From contig NZ_CP155619.1 of NCBI RefSeq assembly GCF_039697315.1, positions 1,488,001 through 1,552,000 on the forward strand: DNA of 64,000 bases, given 5' to 3'. The position numbers and the translations under genes are program-made. Source of the stretch: Pseudomonas abietaniphila (GTDB lineage: Bacteria; Pseudomonadota; Gammaproteobacteria; Pseudomonadales; Pseudomonadaceae). Shown here in pieces: positions 11,234 through 20,624 of this stretch; the stretch's first letter is position 1; each line of letters begins with the position of its first letter. A model generated the notes under the pieces. It was not told where the DNA came from and searched no databases. It was given only the letters and a program-made list of their open reading frames with translations.

Positions 11234-11905
11234 ATGCAAGACTACAAATGGCTCAATGAATACTGTTTGAATCGCTTTGGTTCCGCCGCCGCCCTCGAGG
11301 CGCATCTGCCGACTCCCGCCACGTCAAAACAGCTCAAGGCCCTGAGCGACGACCGTTATCTGTCGACCATGGCCCTGCGGGTGTTTCGTGCAGGGCTGAA
11401 GCACAGCCTGGTGGACGCCAAGTGGCCGGCCTTCGAGCAGGTGTTCTTTGGCTTCGATCCGGAAAAGGTCGTGCTCATGGGCGCCGATCATCTGGAGCGT
11501 CTGATGCAGGACGCACGAATCATTCGTCATCTGGGCAAACTCAAGAGCGTGCCGCGCAACGCGCAGTTGATCCTCGACATCGCTCATGAACACGGCAGCT
11601 TCGGCAACTTCATCGCCGACTGGCCGGTGACCGACATCGTCGGGCTGTGGCGTTATCTGTTCAAACACGGCAATCAGATGGGCGGACTCTCGGCCGCGCG
11701 CTTCCTGCGCATGGTCGGCAAAGACACGTTTATCCCCAGCTACGATGTCGTGGCAGCCCTCAACGCGCAGAACATCGTCGATAAAGTGCCGAGCAGCCAA
11801 CGAGATCAGGCAGCCGTGCAAGCCGCATTCAACCAGTGGCACGCCGAAAGCGGCCGCCCGTTGTGCCAGATTTCGATGATGCTGTCGTACACGGTCAACC
11901 ACTGA
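11234..11905 (+). CDS. DNA-3-methyladenine glycosylase I (Tag)-like protein
   Basis: Product of 223 aa related to the Tag / HhH-GPD glycosylase fold (LKSVPRNAQLILDIA, GGLSAARFLRMVGKDTFIPS with the late catalytic-region aspartate). Tag removes 3-methyladenine from alkylated DNA. The Cys/His zinc ligands of E. coli Tag are not evident, so this is a divergent family member and its substrate is unproven. The start at 11234 is supported by TTGGAGAGG just upstream. Confidence 0.75.
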   Translation: MQDYKWLNEYCLNRFGSAAALEAHLPTPATSKQLKALSDDRYLSTMALRVFRAGLKHSLVDAKWPAFEQVFFGFDPEKVVLMGADHLERLMQDARIIRHLGKLKSVPRNAQLILDIAHEHGSFGNFIADWPVTDIVGLWRYLFKHGNQMGGLSAARFLRMVGKDTFIPSYDVVAALNAQNIVDKVPSSQRDQAAVQAAFNQWHAESGRPLCQISMMLSYTVNH

Positions 11906-11953
11906 TCTTTTTTTCGTCAGGCAGCGGCGACATCAGATGTAACAAATCGAAGG

Positions 11954-11963
11954 TCGTATACAA
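11954..11963. promoter_or_regulatory. TCGTATACAA operator-like site upstream of gntR
   Basis: A near-copy of the palindrome TCGTATACGA found at 17712 and 24089. It sits 35 bases before the GTG of the GntR regulator, which suggests autoregulation. Confidence 0.5.
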
Positions 11964-11997
11964 TATCCGCTATTCGTCCCTTGCCTGAGTCGCTCGC

Positions 11998-12681
11998 GTG
12001 CCCTTTCTTCTTCCTGACGCCCCCAACCTTGGTGTCGCACCGTCTGCGTCCGAGGTGATTTCAAAGTACCTGCGTGAGTCGATCATTTCCGGCCAGTTCG
12101 CCGAAGATGAGCCGATTCGCCAGGACGACATCGCCCGTGTATTCAACGTCAGCAAGATCCCTGTGCGTGAAGCTTTGAAGCGCCTGGAGGCCGAAGGGCT
12201 GGTGCAGTTCCAGCGCAACAAGGGTGCAGTGGTCACGCGGATCTCCGAACCGGAACTGGCGCAGATCTTCGAAGTGCGCGTGTTGCTGGAGGTTCAGGCC
12301 ATTCGGCTGGCCGTGCCGCGGATGACCCAGGCGCAGATCGATCAGGCCACGGCCATCTGCGACGAGTTCGTCGGTGATGACGACATCGGACGCTGGGCAG
12401 AGCTGAACTGGGCGTTTCACACCTGCCTCTACGAAGCGGCGCAACGGCCGTTTCTGCTGAACATGATTCGCTCGATCCACGACAAGGTCGAACGTTACCT
12501 GCGCGTGCAGATGAGCTTCGACGAGGGCAAGGAACGCGCAGACCAGGAACACCGCGAGATCCTCAACGCCTGTGCCGATCGTGACGTGGACAAAGCCGCG
12601 GAACTGATCGAACACCACATCATCGGCGTCTGCCGCGCGCTCTACGCGCACCTTCCCAACGCGGCGCTCAGCGAAATCTGA
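11998..12681 (+). CDS. GntR/FadR-family transcriptional regulator
   Basis: Regulator of 227 aa. An N-terminal winged helix (about residues 18-82, with DIARVFNVSKIPVREALKRL) is followed by an all-helical FCD ligand domain (about 95-215). That domain carries likely metal-ligand residues in ELNWAFH, EHREIL and IEHH. The GTG start at 11998 gives a sensible length. It lies just before the hydroxyproline genes, and a shared palindrome is found in front of this gene, the transporter operon and the deaminase, so it is the likely regulator of the pathway. The effector is not known. Confidence 0.9.
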   Translation: MPFLLPDAPNLGVAPSASEVISKYLRESIISGQFAEDEPIRQDDIARVFNVSKIPVREALKRLEAEGLVQFQRNKGAVVTRISEPELAQIFEVRVLLEVQAIRLAVPRMTQAQIDQATAICDEFVGDDDIGRWAELNWAFHTCLYEAAQRPFLLNMIRSIHDKVERYLRVQMSFDEGKERADQEHREILNACADRDVDKAAELIEHHIIGVCRALYAHLPNAALSEI

Positions 12682-12806
12682 GTCAGCCGCGACTGTGCCG
12701 ATTTCGTCATTTTCACCGGCGAAATCGGTCAAGACCCTGCCGTGCTTTAGCGCCAATCTGGATGCCAGTCCTCATCACTCTCCGGGACTCGACGGGCAAC
12801 ACATAA

Positions 12807-12899
12807 CCTGTGGGAGTCAGCTTGCTGACGAATGCGGTGTGTCATTCAACATTGATGTTCCTGATCCACTGCATTCGTCAGCAAGCTGACTCCCACAGG
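12807..12899. repeat. REPIN (GTCAGCTTGCTGACGA type)
   Basis: Inverted halves GTGGGAGTCAGCTTGCTGAC and its mirror, between gntR and the epimerase gene. Confidence 0.85.
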
Positions 12900-12951
12900 T
12901 ACACGATCTGCCAGGCAACCGGGGCCATTTCCTCAGCACGCAGGGTGAACC

Positions 12952-13902
12952 ATGAAGCGCATCCAGATCCTCGACTCCCACACCGGCGGCGAACCCACGC
13001 GTCTGGTGCTCGACGGTTTTCCTGATCTTGGCAACGGCAGCATGGCGGAACGTCGCCAGCTGCTGGCGAATGAATTCGATGACTGGCGTGCGGCCACGGT
13101 GCTGGAACCCCGCGGCAGCGATGTGCTGGTCGGCGCGCTGCTGTGCACGCCGGTGGACCCTGAAGCCTGCGCCGGGGTGATCTTCTTCAACAACACGGGC
13201 TATCTGGGCATGTGCGGTCACGGCACCATCGGGCTGGTGGTGTCGCTGGCGCACCTGGGCAAGATCGGCCCCGGCGTTCACCGCATCGAAACCCCGGTCG
13301 GGACGGTGCAAGCCACCCTGCATGAAGATCGCTCGGTCAGCGTCAACAACGTGCCGTCGTATCGCTGTCGCAAAAACTTCATCGTCGATGTCCCGGGGAT
13401 CGGTAACGTCACCGGCGACATCGCCTGGGGCGGCAACTGGTTCTTCCTGATTGCCGATCACGGGTTGAGCGTCACCGGCGACAACCTCGACGCACTCACC
13501 GACTACACCTGGAAAGTCCGTCAGGCGCTGGACAGCCAGGGCATCCGTGGCGAAGACGGCGGCCTGATCGACCATATCGAATTGTTTGCCGACGATGACG
13601 TGGCCGACAGCCGCAACTTCGTCCTGTGCCCCGGCAAAGCCTACGACCGCTCGCCGTGCGGCACAGGCACCAGCGCCAAACTGGCGTGTCTGGCGGCGGA
13701 CGGCAAACTGGAACCGGGCGCGATCTGGCAGCAAGCCAGCGTGATCGGCAGCCAGTTCGAGGGCAGCTTCGAATGGCAGCACGGCGAACGCCAGATGGGT
13801 GACCGCATCGTGCCGACCATCCGCGGTCGCGCCTACATCAGTGCCGAAGCGACCTTGTTGCTGGACGAGGAAGACCCGTTCGCCTGGGGCATTCGTCCTT
13901 GA
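12952..13902 (+). CDS. lhpA: 4-hydroxyproline 2-epimerase
   Basis: Proline-racemase superfamily enzyme of 316 aa that converts trans-4-hydroxy-L-proline to cis-4-hydroxy-D-proline. Both catalytic cysteines are present: Cys88 in GYLGMCGHG and Cys236 in [22 protein letters not shown] at the N-terminus is the family signature. It is followed, with overlapping stops and starts, by three dehydrogenase subunit genes, the order seen in the P. aeruginosa lhp cluster. That context favours hydroxyproline over proline as substrate. Confidence 0.93.
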   Translation: MKRIQILDSHTGGEPTRLVLDGFPDLGNGSMAERRQLLANEFDDWRAATVLEPRGSDVLVGALLCTPVDPEACAGVIFFNNTGYLGMCGHGTIGLVVSLAHLGKIGPGVHRIETPVGTVQATLHEDRSVSVNNVPSYRCRKNFIVDVPGIGNVTGDIAWGGNWFFLIADHGLSVTGDNLDALTDYTWKVRQALDSQGIRGEDGGLIDHIELFADDDVADSRNFVLCPGKAYDRSPCGTGTSAKLACLAADGKLEPGAIWQQASVIGSQFEGSFEWQHGERQMGDRIVPTIRGRAYISAEATLLLDEEDPFAWGIRP

Positions 13903-15035
13903 TTCAGGGCGCCAGCATTCAAGGCCAGGCCGCCGATGTGATCATCATCGGCGGCGGCATCATTGGTGCTGCCTGTGCCGATGAACTGGCCAGCCAGGGC
14001 CTGCACGTGTGCGTGCTCGATTGCCAGCGACCGGCTGCCACCGCCGCCGGCATGGGCCATCTCGTGGTGCTGGACCACAGCCCCGCCGAGTTGGCGCTGG
14101 GCGAGTACTCGGTGCGACTGTGGCGCGAACTGGCGCCGCAGATGCCCGAGAACTGCGCCATGCGCAACAACGGCACGCTGTGGCTGGCCTGCAACGAAGA
14201 AGAAATGGCCGAGGCCGAACGCAAGCAGGCCGCGCTGAGTGAGTTCGGTCTGGCGTGCGAATTGATGTCAGGCGCCGCACTGGCAGAGGCCGAGCCTTCG
14301 CTGCGTTCCGGCTTGCTGGGCGCCTTGAGAGTGACCGGCGACGGGATTCTGTATGCGCCCAATGCCGCGCGCTGGCTGTTGCAGCGTCAGCCCGAGCGCG
14401 TGCATCAGCAGCACGCCGAGGTGGTGGAGGTCCAGGGCAACCGCGTGAAGCTGGCCGATGGTCAGTGGTTGCAGGCCAGCGCCGTGGTCCTTGCCAATGG
14501 CATCCATGCCCGCGACTTGTGCCCGGACTTGCCGCTGCAAGCCAAGAAAGGCCATCTGCTGATCACCGACCGCTACCCGATCCAGATCACCCACACGTTG
14601 GTCGAACTGGGTTATGTCACCAGCGCGCACAAGGGCAACGGCCCTTCCGTGGCGTTCAACGTGCAACAACGCCCGACCGGTCAGTTGTTCATCGGCTCGT
14701 CCCGGCAGTTCGACAATGAAGACCCGGCCATCGACGCCGCGATGCTCGGTCGCATGTTGCGCCGGGCCATGGATTTTCTGCCTGATCTCGGCCAACTGAA
14801 CGGCATTCGCAGCTGGACCGGGTTTCGCTCGGCGAGCCCTGACGGCCAACCGCTGATTGGCGAGCACCCCGAGCAACCGGGTTTGTGGCTGGCCGTGGGG
14901 CATGAAGGTCTGGGCGTCACCACCGCCACCGGCACCGCGAAACTGTTGGCCGCGCAACTGCTGCGCACACCTGCGCCGCTCGACCTCGACGCGTTCCTGC
15001 CACAGCGTTTTATCGGAGCCCATGCCCATGCTTGA
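13899..15035 (+). CDS. lhpB: D-hydroxyproline dehydrogenase, FAD (beta-type) subunit
   Basis: DAO-family FAD oxidoreductase of 378 aa. The FAD motif is [14 protein letters not shown] at about residues 18-31, and the C-terminal [17 protein letters not shown] is typical of sarcosine/glycine-oxidase relatives. A TTG start at 13899 overlaps the epimerase stop. As the catalytic subunit it would oxidise cis-4-hydroxy-D-proline to pyrroline-4-hydroxy-2-carboxylate at the membrane or in a soluble complex with the next two products. Confidence 0.88.
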   Translation: MIQGASIQGQAADVIIIGGGIIGAACADELASQGLHVCVLDCQRPAATAAGMGHLVVLDHSPAELALGEYSVRLWRELAPQMPENCAMRNNGTLWLACNEEEMAEAERKQAALSEFGLACELMSGAALAEAEPSLRSGLLGALRVTGDGILYAPNAARWLLQRQPERVHQQHAEVVEVQGNRVKLADGQWLQASAVVLANGIHARDLCPDLPLQAKKGHLLITDRYPIQITHTLVELGYVTSAHKGNGPSVAFNVQQRPTGQLFIGSSRQFDNEDPAIDAAMLGRMLRRAMDFLPDLGQLNGIRSWTGFRSASPDGQPLIGEHPEQPGLWLAVGHEGLGVTTATGTAKLLAAQLLRTPAPLDLDAFLPQRFIGAHAHA

Positions 15036-15264
15036 GTTGAGCATCGACGGTCAGCCGTTGCGCGTTGCCCCAGGCACCACCGTCGCGGCGGCCTTGATGG
15101 CCAGCGGCGACCATTGCAGTCGCACGTCGGTCAACGGCCAGCGCCGGGCGCCGTTGTGTGGCATGGGCATCTGCCAGGAATGCCGGGTGACCATCGACGG
15201 CCTGCGCCGTCTTGCATGCCAGACCCTTTGCCGCGACGGCATGCACGTAGAGACCCAGCCATGA
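15028..15264 (+). CDS. (2Fe-2S)-binding small subunit of D-hydroxyproline dehydrogenase
   Basis: Short ferredoxin-like subunit of 78 aa. The cysteine pattern LCGMGICQEC followed by RRLACQTLC binds a 2Fe-2S cluster, as in the small subunits of SoxA/HcnA-like dehydrogenases. The second of two nearby ATGs (15028) is chosen for spacing from the CGGAG at 15014-15018. The gene overlaps its neighbours on both sides, so stoichiometric expression is likely. It corresponds to the small (gamma) subunit of the Lhp-type heteromeric enzyme. Confidence 0.85.
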   Translation: MLELSIDGQPLRVAPGTTVAAALMASGDHCSRTSVNGQRRAPLCGMGICQECRVTIDGLRRLACQTLCRDGMHVETQP

Positions 15265-16520
15265 ACCGACCTGTGGACCTGTTGATCATCGGTGCAGGCC
15301 CTGCCGGTATGGCGGCCGCTTTAGCGGCGGCACCGAGCGGCATCAGCATCGTCCTGCTCGACGACAACCCGCTGCCTGGCGGACAGATCTGGCGTGACGG
15401 CCCGAATGCGCAACTGCCGACCCTGGCGACCGATGTGCGCGCGCAGCTGCAGCACTACAGCAATATTCATCTGCACAGCGGCACCAAGGTGGTCGCACTT
15501 GCCGGCCCCAAACGGCTGCTGCTGGAAGACGCCGAACGGGGCTGGGTGCTGGCATACGACAAGCTGATTCTGTGCACGGGCGCTCGCGAGCTGTTGCTGC
15601 CCTTTCCTGGCTGGACCTTGCCCGGTGTCACCGGCGCCGGTGGGTTGCAGGCGCTGATCAAGGGCGGCTTGCCAGTGTCGGGTGAACGCATCGTGATCGC
15701 GGGCAGCGGGCCCTTGTTGCTGGCTTCGGCTGCGACCGCAAAGAAGAACGGTGCCAAGGTCGTGCGCATCGCCGAGCAGGCGGGACGCCGTGCGGTCAGC
15801 GGCTTTGCGATGGGGTTATGGCGATGGCCGAGCAAAGCCCTTCAAGCCCTGACGCTGGCCAGCGGCGCCTATCGACTGTCAGCGCACGTGATTGAAGCCT
15901 TGGGCTCGGATCGGCTGGAAGCGGTCCGCGTCCAGACAGGCTCGCGCATTGAAGACATCGCCTGCGACCGGCTCGCGTGTGGTTTCAGTCTGGTGCCAAA
16001 CACCGAGATGGGCAGCGCACTGGGTTGCGAGGTGCGCAATCGCGCGATCGCGGTGAACGAGTGGCAAGCCACTGGCCTTACCGATCATTACGCGGCCGGA
16101 GAATGCACCGGGTTTGGCGGCAGCGAACTGGCGCAGGTCGAAGGCAGGATCGCCGGGCTGGTGGCCGTCGGCAAACAGGACGAAGCGCGGGCACTGTGGC
16201 CGGAGCGCCAGCGTTGGCAGCGGTTTGCCGACCGGTTAAATCAGGCGTTCGCCCTAAATCCTGCGCTGAAAAAACTGGCGAAGGCCGACACGCTGATCTG
16301 TCGCTGCGAAGACGTGCCCTACGCCGAACTCGCCGACCACAGCGGCTGGAACACCGCCAAACTCAACACCCGCTGCGGCATGGGCGCGTGCCAGGGCCGT
16401 ATCTGCGCCACCGCCGCGCAAACCCTGTTCGGCTGGGAACCACCCCACCTGCGCCCGCCCTTCAGTCCGGCGCGCATCGCGACGTTGGCGGGTCTGGATG
16501 ATGCGGGCACAGCGATATAA
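15261..16520 (+). CDS. D-hydroxyproline dehydrogenase, nucleotide-binding (alpha-type) subunit
   Basis: NAD(P)/FAD-dependent oxidoreductase of 419 aa. It has an N-terminal FAD motif GAGPAGMAAALAA, a second nucleotide site near residue 150 (IAGSGPLLLASA), and a C-terminal BFD-like 2Fe-2S segment (CRCEDVPYAEL ... TRCGMGACQGRIC). The start at 15261 (ATGA overlap) is taken because the FAD fold begins there; the reading frame extends further upstream. It should transfer electrons within the dehydrogenase complex. Confidence 0.88.
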   Translation: MNRPVDLLIIGAGPAGMAAALAAAPSGISIVLLDDNPLPGGQIWRDGPNAQLPTLATDVRAQLQHYSNIHLHSGTKVVALAGPKRLLLEDAERGWVLAYDKLILCTGARELLLPFPGWTLPGVTGAGGLQALIKGGLPVSGERIVIAGSGPLLLASAATAKKNGAKVVRIAEQAGRRAVSGFAMGLWRWPSKALQALTLASGAYRLSAHVIEALGSDRLEAVRVQTGSRIEDIACDRLACGFSLVPNTEMGSALGCEVRNRAIAVNEWQATGLTDHYAAGECTGFGGSELAQVEGRIAGLVAVGKQDEARALWPERQRWQRFADRLNQAFALNPALKKLAKADTLICRCEDVPYAELADHSGWNTAKLNTRCGMGACQGRICATAAQTLFGWEPPHLRPPFSPARIATLAGLDDAGTAI

Positions 16521-16522
16521 CC

Positions 16523-16637
16523 CTTGTAGGAGCCGGCTTGGTGCGGGCCGCGTTCGGACGAATACGTGGGGCAGTGGCGAAGGTGTCACCCGACCCGCCG
16601 CATTCGCCACCGTCGTAACCTCCGGCAGCTCCCACAG
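16523..16637. repeat. REPIN (GGCTTGGTGCGGGCCGCGTTCGG type)
   Basis: The left half begins GTAGGAGCCGGCTTGGTGCG; the right half contains CGCCACCGTCGTAACCTCCG and ends in CTCCCACAG. The same family is at 26065, 35111, 35268 and 35423. Confidence 0.8.
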
Positions 16638-16786
16638 TTGCAGTGCTGGGCTTCGGATTTGCGGCTGCCTCTTCGTCTGTAGTAGCGGTTTGTTGCGGGC
16701 TGGCGCCTACAGTGAGTCTCTAGCGCTCCCAATATCGGAACGCATGCCGCATTATCGACCTCGTCCTCCGCTCTGGCCGACCCGCT

Positions 16787-17536
16787 GTGAACATGATTGA
16801 CCTGCTCCCCGCCTCTCCTCTGCGTAACCTCGATCAGCTGTTGACCAGCCTGGAAACGGTCGCGCCGCTGTTCGATGCAATCCCGGGAGTGGTGTTTTTC
16901 GTCAAGGACGCGCAGGCGCGGTATGCGCTGGTCAACCAGACGCTGGTGCAGCGCTGCGGCCTCAAAGAGAAAAGCCAGGTCGTCGGGCGCACGGCGGAAG
17001 ACGTCTTTCCGGCGCGCTTCGGGCCGTTGTACACCGCGCAGGATCGACGGGTACTGGCCGATGGCCGACAGCTCAGCGATCAGCTCGAACTGCACCTGTA
17101 TTACGGCAACCAGCCCATCTGGTGCCTGACCCACAAGATCGCCCTGCGCGATGCCCATGGCACCATCATTGGCCTGGCCGGCATTTCCCGCGACCTGCAA
17201 GTGCTGCAATCGCACCCGGCGTATCAGAAGCTGGCCGAGGTCGACGCCCACATCCGCGAGCACTTCGCGCGCCCCATCACCCTCCAGGAACTGACCTCCC
17301 TTGCTGGATTGTCGATTGCGCAACTGGAACGTCACTGCAAACGCATCTTTCAGCTCACGCCGAGACAGATGATTCACAAGGCTCGGCTGGGCGAAGCTTC
17401 GCGGTTGCTGCGTGAAGACCTGTCGATCACCGAGGTCGCCCTTCGCTGCGGCTACACTGATCACAGCGCGTTCAGTCGGCAGTTCAAGGCATTGACCGGC
17501 GTCTCGCCGAGTGAATACCGGGAATCGCAAGGTTGA
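16787..17536 (+). CDS. AraC-family regulator with N-terminal PAS domain
   Basis: Regulator of 249 aa, GTG start. A PAS-like sensor domain covers about residues 22-140 (GVVFFVKDAQARYALVNQT, GRTAEDVFPARF). The AraC double helix-turn-helix covers 150-248 (LAGLSIAQLERHCKRIF, ITEVALRCGYTDHSAFSRQFK). It lies between the dehydrogenase genes and the transporter operon, so it is a second candidate regulator of the pathway. The PAS ligand is unknown. Confidence 0.88.
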   Translation: MNMIDLLPASPLRNLDQLLTSLETVAPLFDAIPGVVFFVKDAQARYALVNQTLVQRCGLKEKSQVVGRTAEDVFPARFGPLYTAQDRRVLADGRQLSDQLELHLYYGNQPIWCLTHKIALRDAHGTIIGLAGISRDLQVLQSHPAYQKLAEVDAHIREHFARPITLQELTSLAGLSIAQLERHCKRIFQLTPRQMIHKARLGEASRLLREDLSITEVALRCGYTDHSAFSRQFKALTGVSPSEYRESQG

Positions 17537-17711
17537 ACTTCGCGCAGTCCGTTATAAGGGTTGAACGTGCATCAATGAAGCACCGCCCCCGGTTTTGCTC
17601 CTTTATGTAACACCGTCGTCGTCCCGCACACGCGGGCAACTCCCGCAAGCCGCCGATCCAAAGCCCTTCAGCCATAGTGGCAAAACGGGCACGCACCGTG
17701 CATATAAAATA

Positions 17712-17721
17712 TCGTATACGA
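17712..17721. promoter_or_regulatory. TCGTATACGA palindrome upstream of the ABC operon
   Basis: A perfect 10-base palindrome in an AT-rich stretch, 47 bases before the ATG of the binding-protein gene. It matches the sites at 11954 and 24089 and is the best candidate operator of the GntR regulator. Confidence 0.6.
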
Positions 17722-17767
17722 AATTACTTATCCGGCCGTTCCATTACTTGCATCCACCGAGGCTTCT

Positions 17768-18586
17768 ATGAAAAAGCATGCTGTTGCCGTAGCCCTCCTC
17801 GCTGTAATGAGCTCCTCCTTTATCAATGCCGCCTTCGCCGACAAGCTCGATGACATCATCGACTCCGGCAAGCTGCGTTGCGCCGTGACCCTCGATTTCC
17901 CGCCGATGGGTTCACGGGACGAGAAGAACAACCCGGTCGGATTTGACGTCGATTACTGCAACGATCTGGCGAAGGTGCTGGGCGTCACGGCTGAAGTGGT
18001 CGAAACCCCCTTCCCTGACCGCATCCCTGCACTGGTGTCCGGGCGCGCCGACGTGATCGTCGCCTCCACCTCCGACACGCTGGAACGTGCCAAGACCGTG
18101 GCGATGACCATTCCGTACTTCGCCTTCCAGATGGTAGTGCTGACCCGCGACAACACCGGCATCACCAAGTACGAGGACCTCAAAGGCAAGAACGTGGGTA
18201 ACACCAGCGGCACCTATGAAGCCATCGCGCTGGAAAAAGACCAGAAAGCCTGGGGCAGCGGCACCTTCCGCGCTTACCAGACCCAGAACGACACCATCCT
18301 CGCCGTCGCACAGGGCCATATCGATGCAACCGTGGTCACCAACACCGTGGCCGCCGCAACCCTCAAGTCGGGCAAATACAAAGGCCTGAAAGTCGCGGGT
18401 AACGCACCGTACGTCATCGACTACGTGTCGCTGGCGGCCAAACGTAATGAATACGGCCTGATCCATTACCTGAACCTGTTCGTCAACCAACAAGTGCGCA
18501 CCGGCCGTTACGACGAGCTGTGGAAGAAGTGGGTCGGTGATGAAATCAAGCCTGCGAACCTGACCGTGCCGGGGGTTTATTACTGA
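17768..18586 (+). CDS. ABC transporter periplasmic amino-acid-binding protein
   Basis: Family-3 solute-binding protein of 272 aa with a signal peptide cleaved near AFA-D (residue 24/25). The signature GFDVDYCNDLAKVLG is at about residues 58-72, and SGTYEAIALEKD lies in the second lobe. It is the first gene of a transport and catabolic set that includes two permeases and an ATPase. The context of hydroxyproline enzymes suggests a hydroxyproline isomer or related imino acid as ligand; this is inferred. Confidence 0.9.
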   Translation: MKKHAVAVALLAVMSSSFINAAFADKLDDIIDSGKLRCAVTLDFPPMGSRDEKNNPVGFDVDYCNDLAKVLGVTAEVVETPFPDRIPALVSGRADVIVASTSDTLERAKTVAMTIPYFAFQMVVLTRDNTGITKYEDLKGKNVGNTSGTYEAIALEKDQKAWGSGTFRAYQTQNDTILAVAQGHIDATVVTNTVAAATLKSGKYKGLKVAGNAPYVIDYVSLAAKRNEYGLIHYLNLFVNQQVRTGRYDELWKKWVGDEIKPANLTVPGVYY

Positions 18587-18623
18587 GGTTCGGGTTGCGC
18601 TGAGTGGCGGGATTGGCATTTAA

Positions 18624-18660
18624 CCTGTAGGAGCGTGGCTTGTCCCGCGATTGAGGTGCG
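18624..18660. repeat. Single REP unit (GTGGCTTGTCCCGCGA type)
   Basis: CCTGTAGGAGCGTGGCTTGT followed by CCCGCGA. Only one half is clear. The same unit forms a pair at 39784. Confidence 0.6.
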
Positions 18661-18668
18661 TCAGTTTT

Positions 18669-18700
18669 GATCGTTACCACGCAGAGCGTGGGAACGATCA
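18669..18700. repeat. GATCGTT..GTGGGAACGATC hairpin element
   Basis: GATCGTTACCACGCAGAGCG followed by TGGGAACGATC, an imperfect inverted repeat. A longer version of the same element is at 36535. Confidence 0.6.
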
Positions 18701-18704
18701 ACAA

Positions 18705-18797
18705 CCTGTGGGAGCGAATTCATTCGCGATATGCCCGTACATTCGACACATGACCGTCGCCTGAAAGATTTTTCGCGAATGAATTCGCTCCCACAGG
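18705..18797. repeat. REPIN (GCGAATTCATTCGCGA type)
   Basis: Same family and arrangement as the element at 7963. It separates the binding-protein gene from the aconitase-X gene within the transporter set. Confidence 0.85.
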
Positions 18798-18851
18798 ATC
18801 TTCATTGGCCGCAATAACGCGAGTGGCCCCACCCCAATCAAGGAGCCCACG

Positions 18852-20624
18852 ATGTCTGAAGTTTCGTTAAACGGCCGTAGCCTGGTCCCTGGCAGCGCTC
18901 AGGGCGAGTTGCTGTATGCCGACGTGGCCTTGAGTTTCTGGGGCGGGGTCGAGCCGTTTACCGGTGAGGTGATCGACCGTCACCACCCTCTCAGCGGCCA
19001 GATCATCACCGGCCGCGTGCTGGCGATCCCGAGCGGGCGCGGATCGTGCACCGGCAGCAGCGTGTTGCTGGAACTGATCCTCAATGGCCATGCACCCGCT
19101 GCCCTGGTGTTCGAACGGGTCGAAGACATCCTGACCCTCGGCGTGCTGATCGCCGAACAGATGTTCGGGCATTCGATTCCGGTCATCAGTCTCGGTGAAG
19201 CCGGTTTTGCGGCGCTGCGCGAGGTGAAATTCGTGCGGGTGGAGGACGCCCAGGTCACCTGTTTCGACAGCCCGCCGCCTGCGCTGCCTGCCGCTCGATC
19301 TCCCCGCGCTGCCCACCGTGTCAGCACCCACATCACACTGACCGAACTGGATCAGGGCTTTCTCGACGGCGCCTACGGCAAGGCTGGACAAGTGGCAATG
19401 GGCATCATCCTGCGCATGGCCGAACTGCAAGGCGCGACCGAGCTGCTGGACATTACCCAGGCGCATATCGACGGCTGCATTTATACCGGCCCGGCGAGCC
19501 TTCGGTTTGCCCGCCAACTGGTTGACTGGGACGCCAAGGTGCGTGTGCCCACCACCCTCAACTCCATCTCCGTAGACAAACGCCGCTGGCGCGAACTGGG
19601 CGTCGACCCGGCGCTGGGCGAACCCGCCAGTCAGCTGGGCGATGCCTACCTGGACATGGGCGCGCGCGTCAGTTTTACCTGCGCGCCCTACCTGCTGGAC
19701 AGCGCACCGGAATTGGGCGAACAGATCGTCTGGGCCGAATCCAACGCGGTGGTCTACGCCAACAGTGTGATCGGCGCGCGCACCCTGAAATACCCCGACT
19801 ACCTCGACATCTGCATCGCCCTGACCGGCCGTGCGCCGAAAATCGGCTGTCACCTGACGCAACAACGCCTGGCGACGCTGCGCATCGACATCCCCGAGCT
19901 GGGCACTCTGGATGACAGTTTCTACCCACTGCTGGGCTATCACGTCGGCCTGCTCTGCGGTGCTGACATTCCTGTGGTCTGCGGGCTGGAACACAAGGCG
20001 CCCACGCTCGACGACCTGAAAGCCTTCGGCGCGGCGTTCGCGACCACCTCCGCCGCCCCGATGTTCCACATTGCCGGCGTCACGCCGGAAGCCACCACCG
20101 TTGAACTCGCGTTGGGCGGACACGCGCCCGCCAGAACGCTGAACGTCAGCGCTGTCGATTTGCTGAGCAGTTGGCGCGAACTGAACAGCGCACAGAGCCC
20201 GGAAGTCGATGCCGTCACACTGGGCAACCCGCATTTTTCGTACAGCGAATGCGCCACCCTCGCCCGTCTGTGCCACGGCCTGCGCAAGCTCGATAGCGTG
20301 GCGATCGTGGTCACCTGCGGCCGCGCCACGCTGGAACGGGCGCAGCAGGCCGGGTACGTGACGACGCTGGAAAACTTCGGCGTGCAGTTCGTCACCGACA
20401 CCTGCTGGTGCATGCTCGGCGAGCCGGTGATTCCGCCCACCGCGCGCAACCTGATGACCAATTCCGGCAAGTACGCGCACTACGCACCCGGCCTGGTGGG
20501 CCGTCGAGTGCACTTCGCCAGTTTGGCCGAATGTGTCGAAAGCGCTTGCACCGGCCTTGCCAGCGGACGTTTGCCGGTCTGGCTGCAGGCCGCCGAAAAG
20601 GCGGAGGCGCTGACGCATGTTTGA
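18852..20624 (+). CDS. Fused aconitase X (DUF126-DUF521), cis-3-hydroxyproline dehydratase type
   Basis: Product of 590 aa joining both aconitase-X parts in one chain. The swivelling small domain is at about residues 1-135 (IPSGRGSCTGSSVLLELI), and the large catalytic domain at about 155-580 (YTGPASLRFARQLV, VPTTLNSISVDKRRW, SNAVVYANSVIGARTLKYPDY). Characterised fused bacterial AcnX enzymes dehydrate cis-3-hydroxy-L-proline to pyrroline-2-carboxylate and use an iron-sulfur or metal centre. The ribosome site AAGGAG precedes the ATG. It is embedded in an amino-acid ABC transporter operon between the binding protein and the permeases. Confidence 0.85.
   Translation: MSEVSLNGRSLVPGSAQGELLYADVALSFWGGVEPFTGEVIDRHHPLSGQIITGRVLAIPSGRGSCTGSSVLLELILNGHAPAALVFERVEDILTLGVLIAEQMFGHSIPVISLGEAGFAALREVKFVRVEDAQVTCFDSPPPALPAARSPRAAHRVSTHITLTELDQGFLDGAYGKAGQVAMGIILRMAELQGATELLDITQAHIDGCIYTGPASLRFARQLVDWDAKVRVPTTLNSISVDKRRWRELGVDPALGEPASQLGDAYLDMGARVSFTCAPYLLDSAPELGEQIVWAESNAVVYANSVIGARTLKYPDYLDICIALTGRAPKIGCHLTQQRLATLRIDIPELGTLDDSFYPLLGYHVGLLCGADIPVVCGLEHKAPTLDDLKAFGAAFATTSAAPMFHIAGVTPEATTVELALGGHAPARTLNVSAVDLLSSWRELNSAQSPEVDAVTLGNPHFSYSECATLARLCHGLRKLDSVAIVVTCGRATLERAQQAGYVTTLENFGVQFVTDTCWCMLGEPVIPPTARNLMTNSGKYAHYAPGLVGRRVHFASLAECVESACTGLASGRLPVWLQAAEKAEALTHV

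Noticed and set aside
18867..20618. 583-codon open frame antisense to the aconitase-X gene
   Set aside because: No ribosome site or recognisable domain; the plus-strand gene is well supported.
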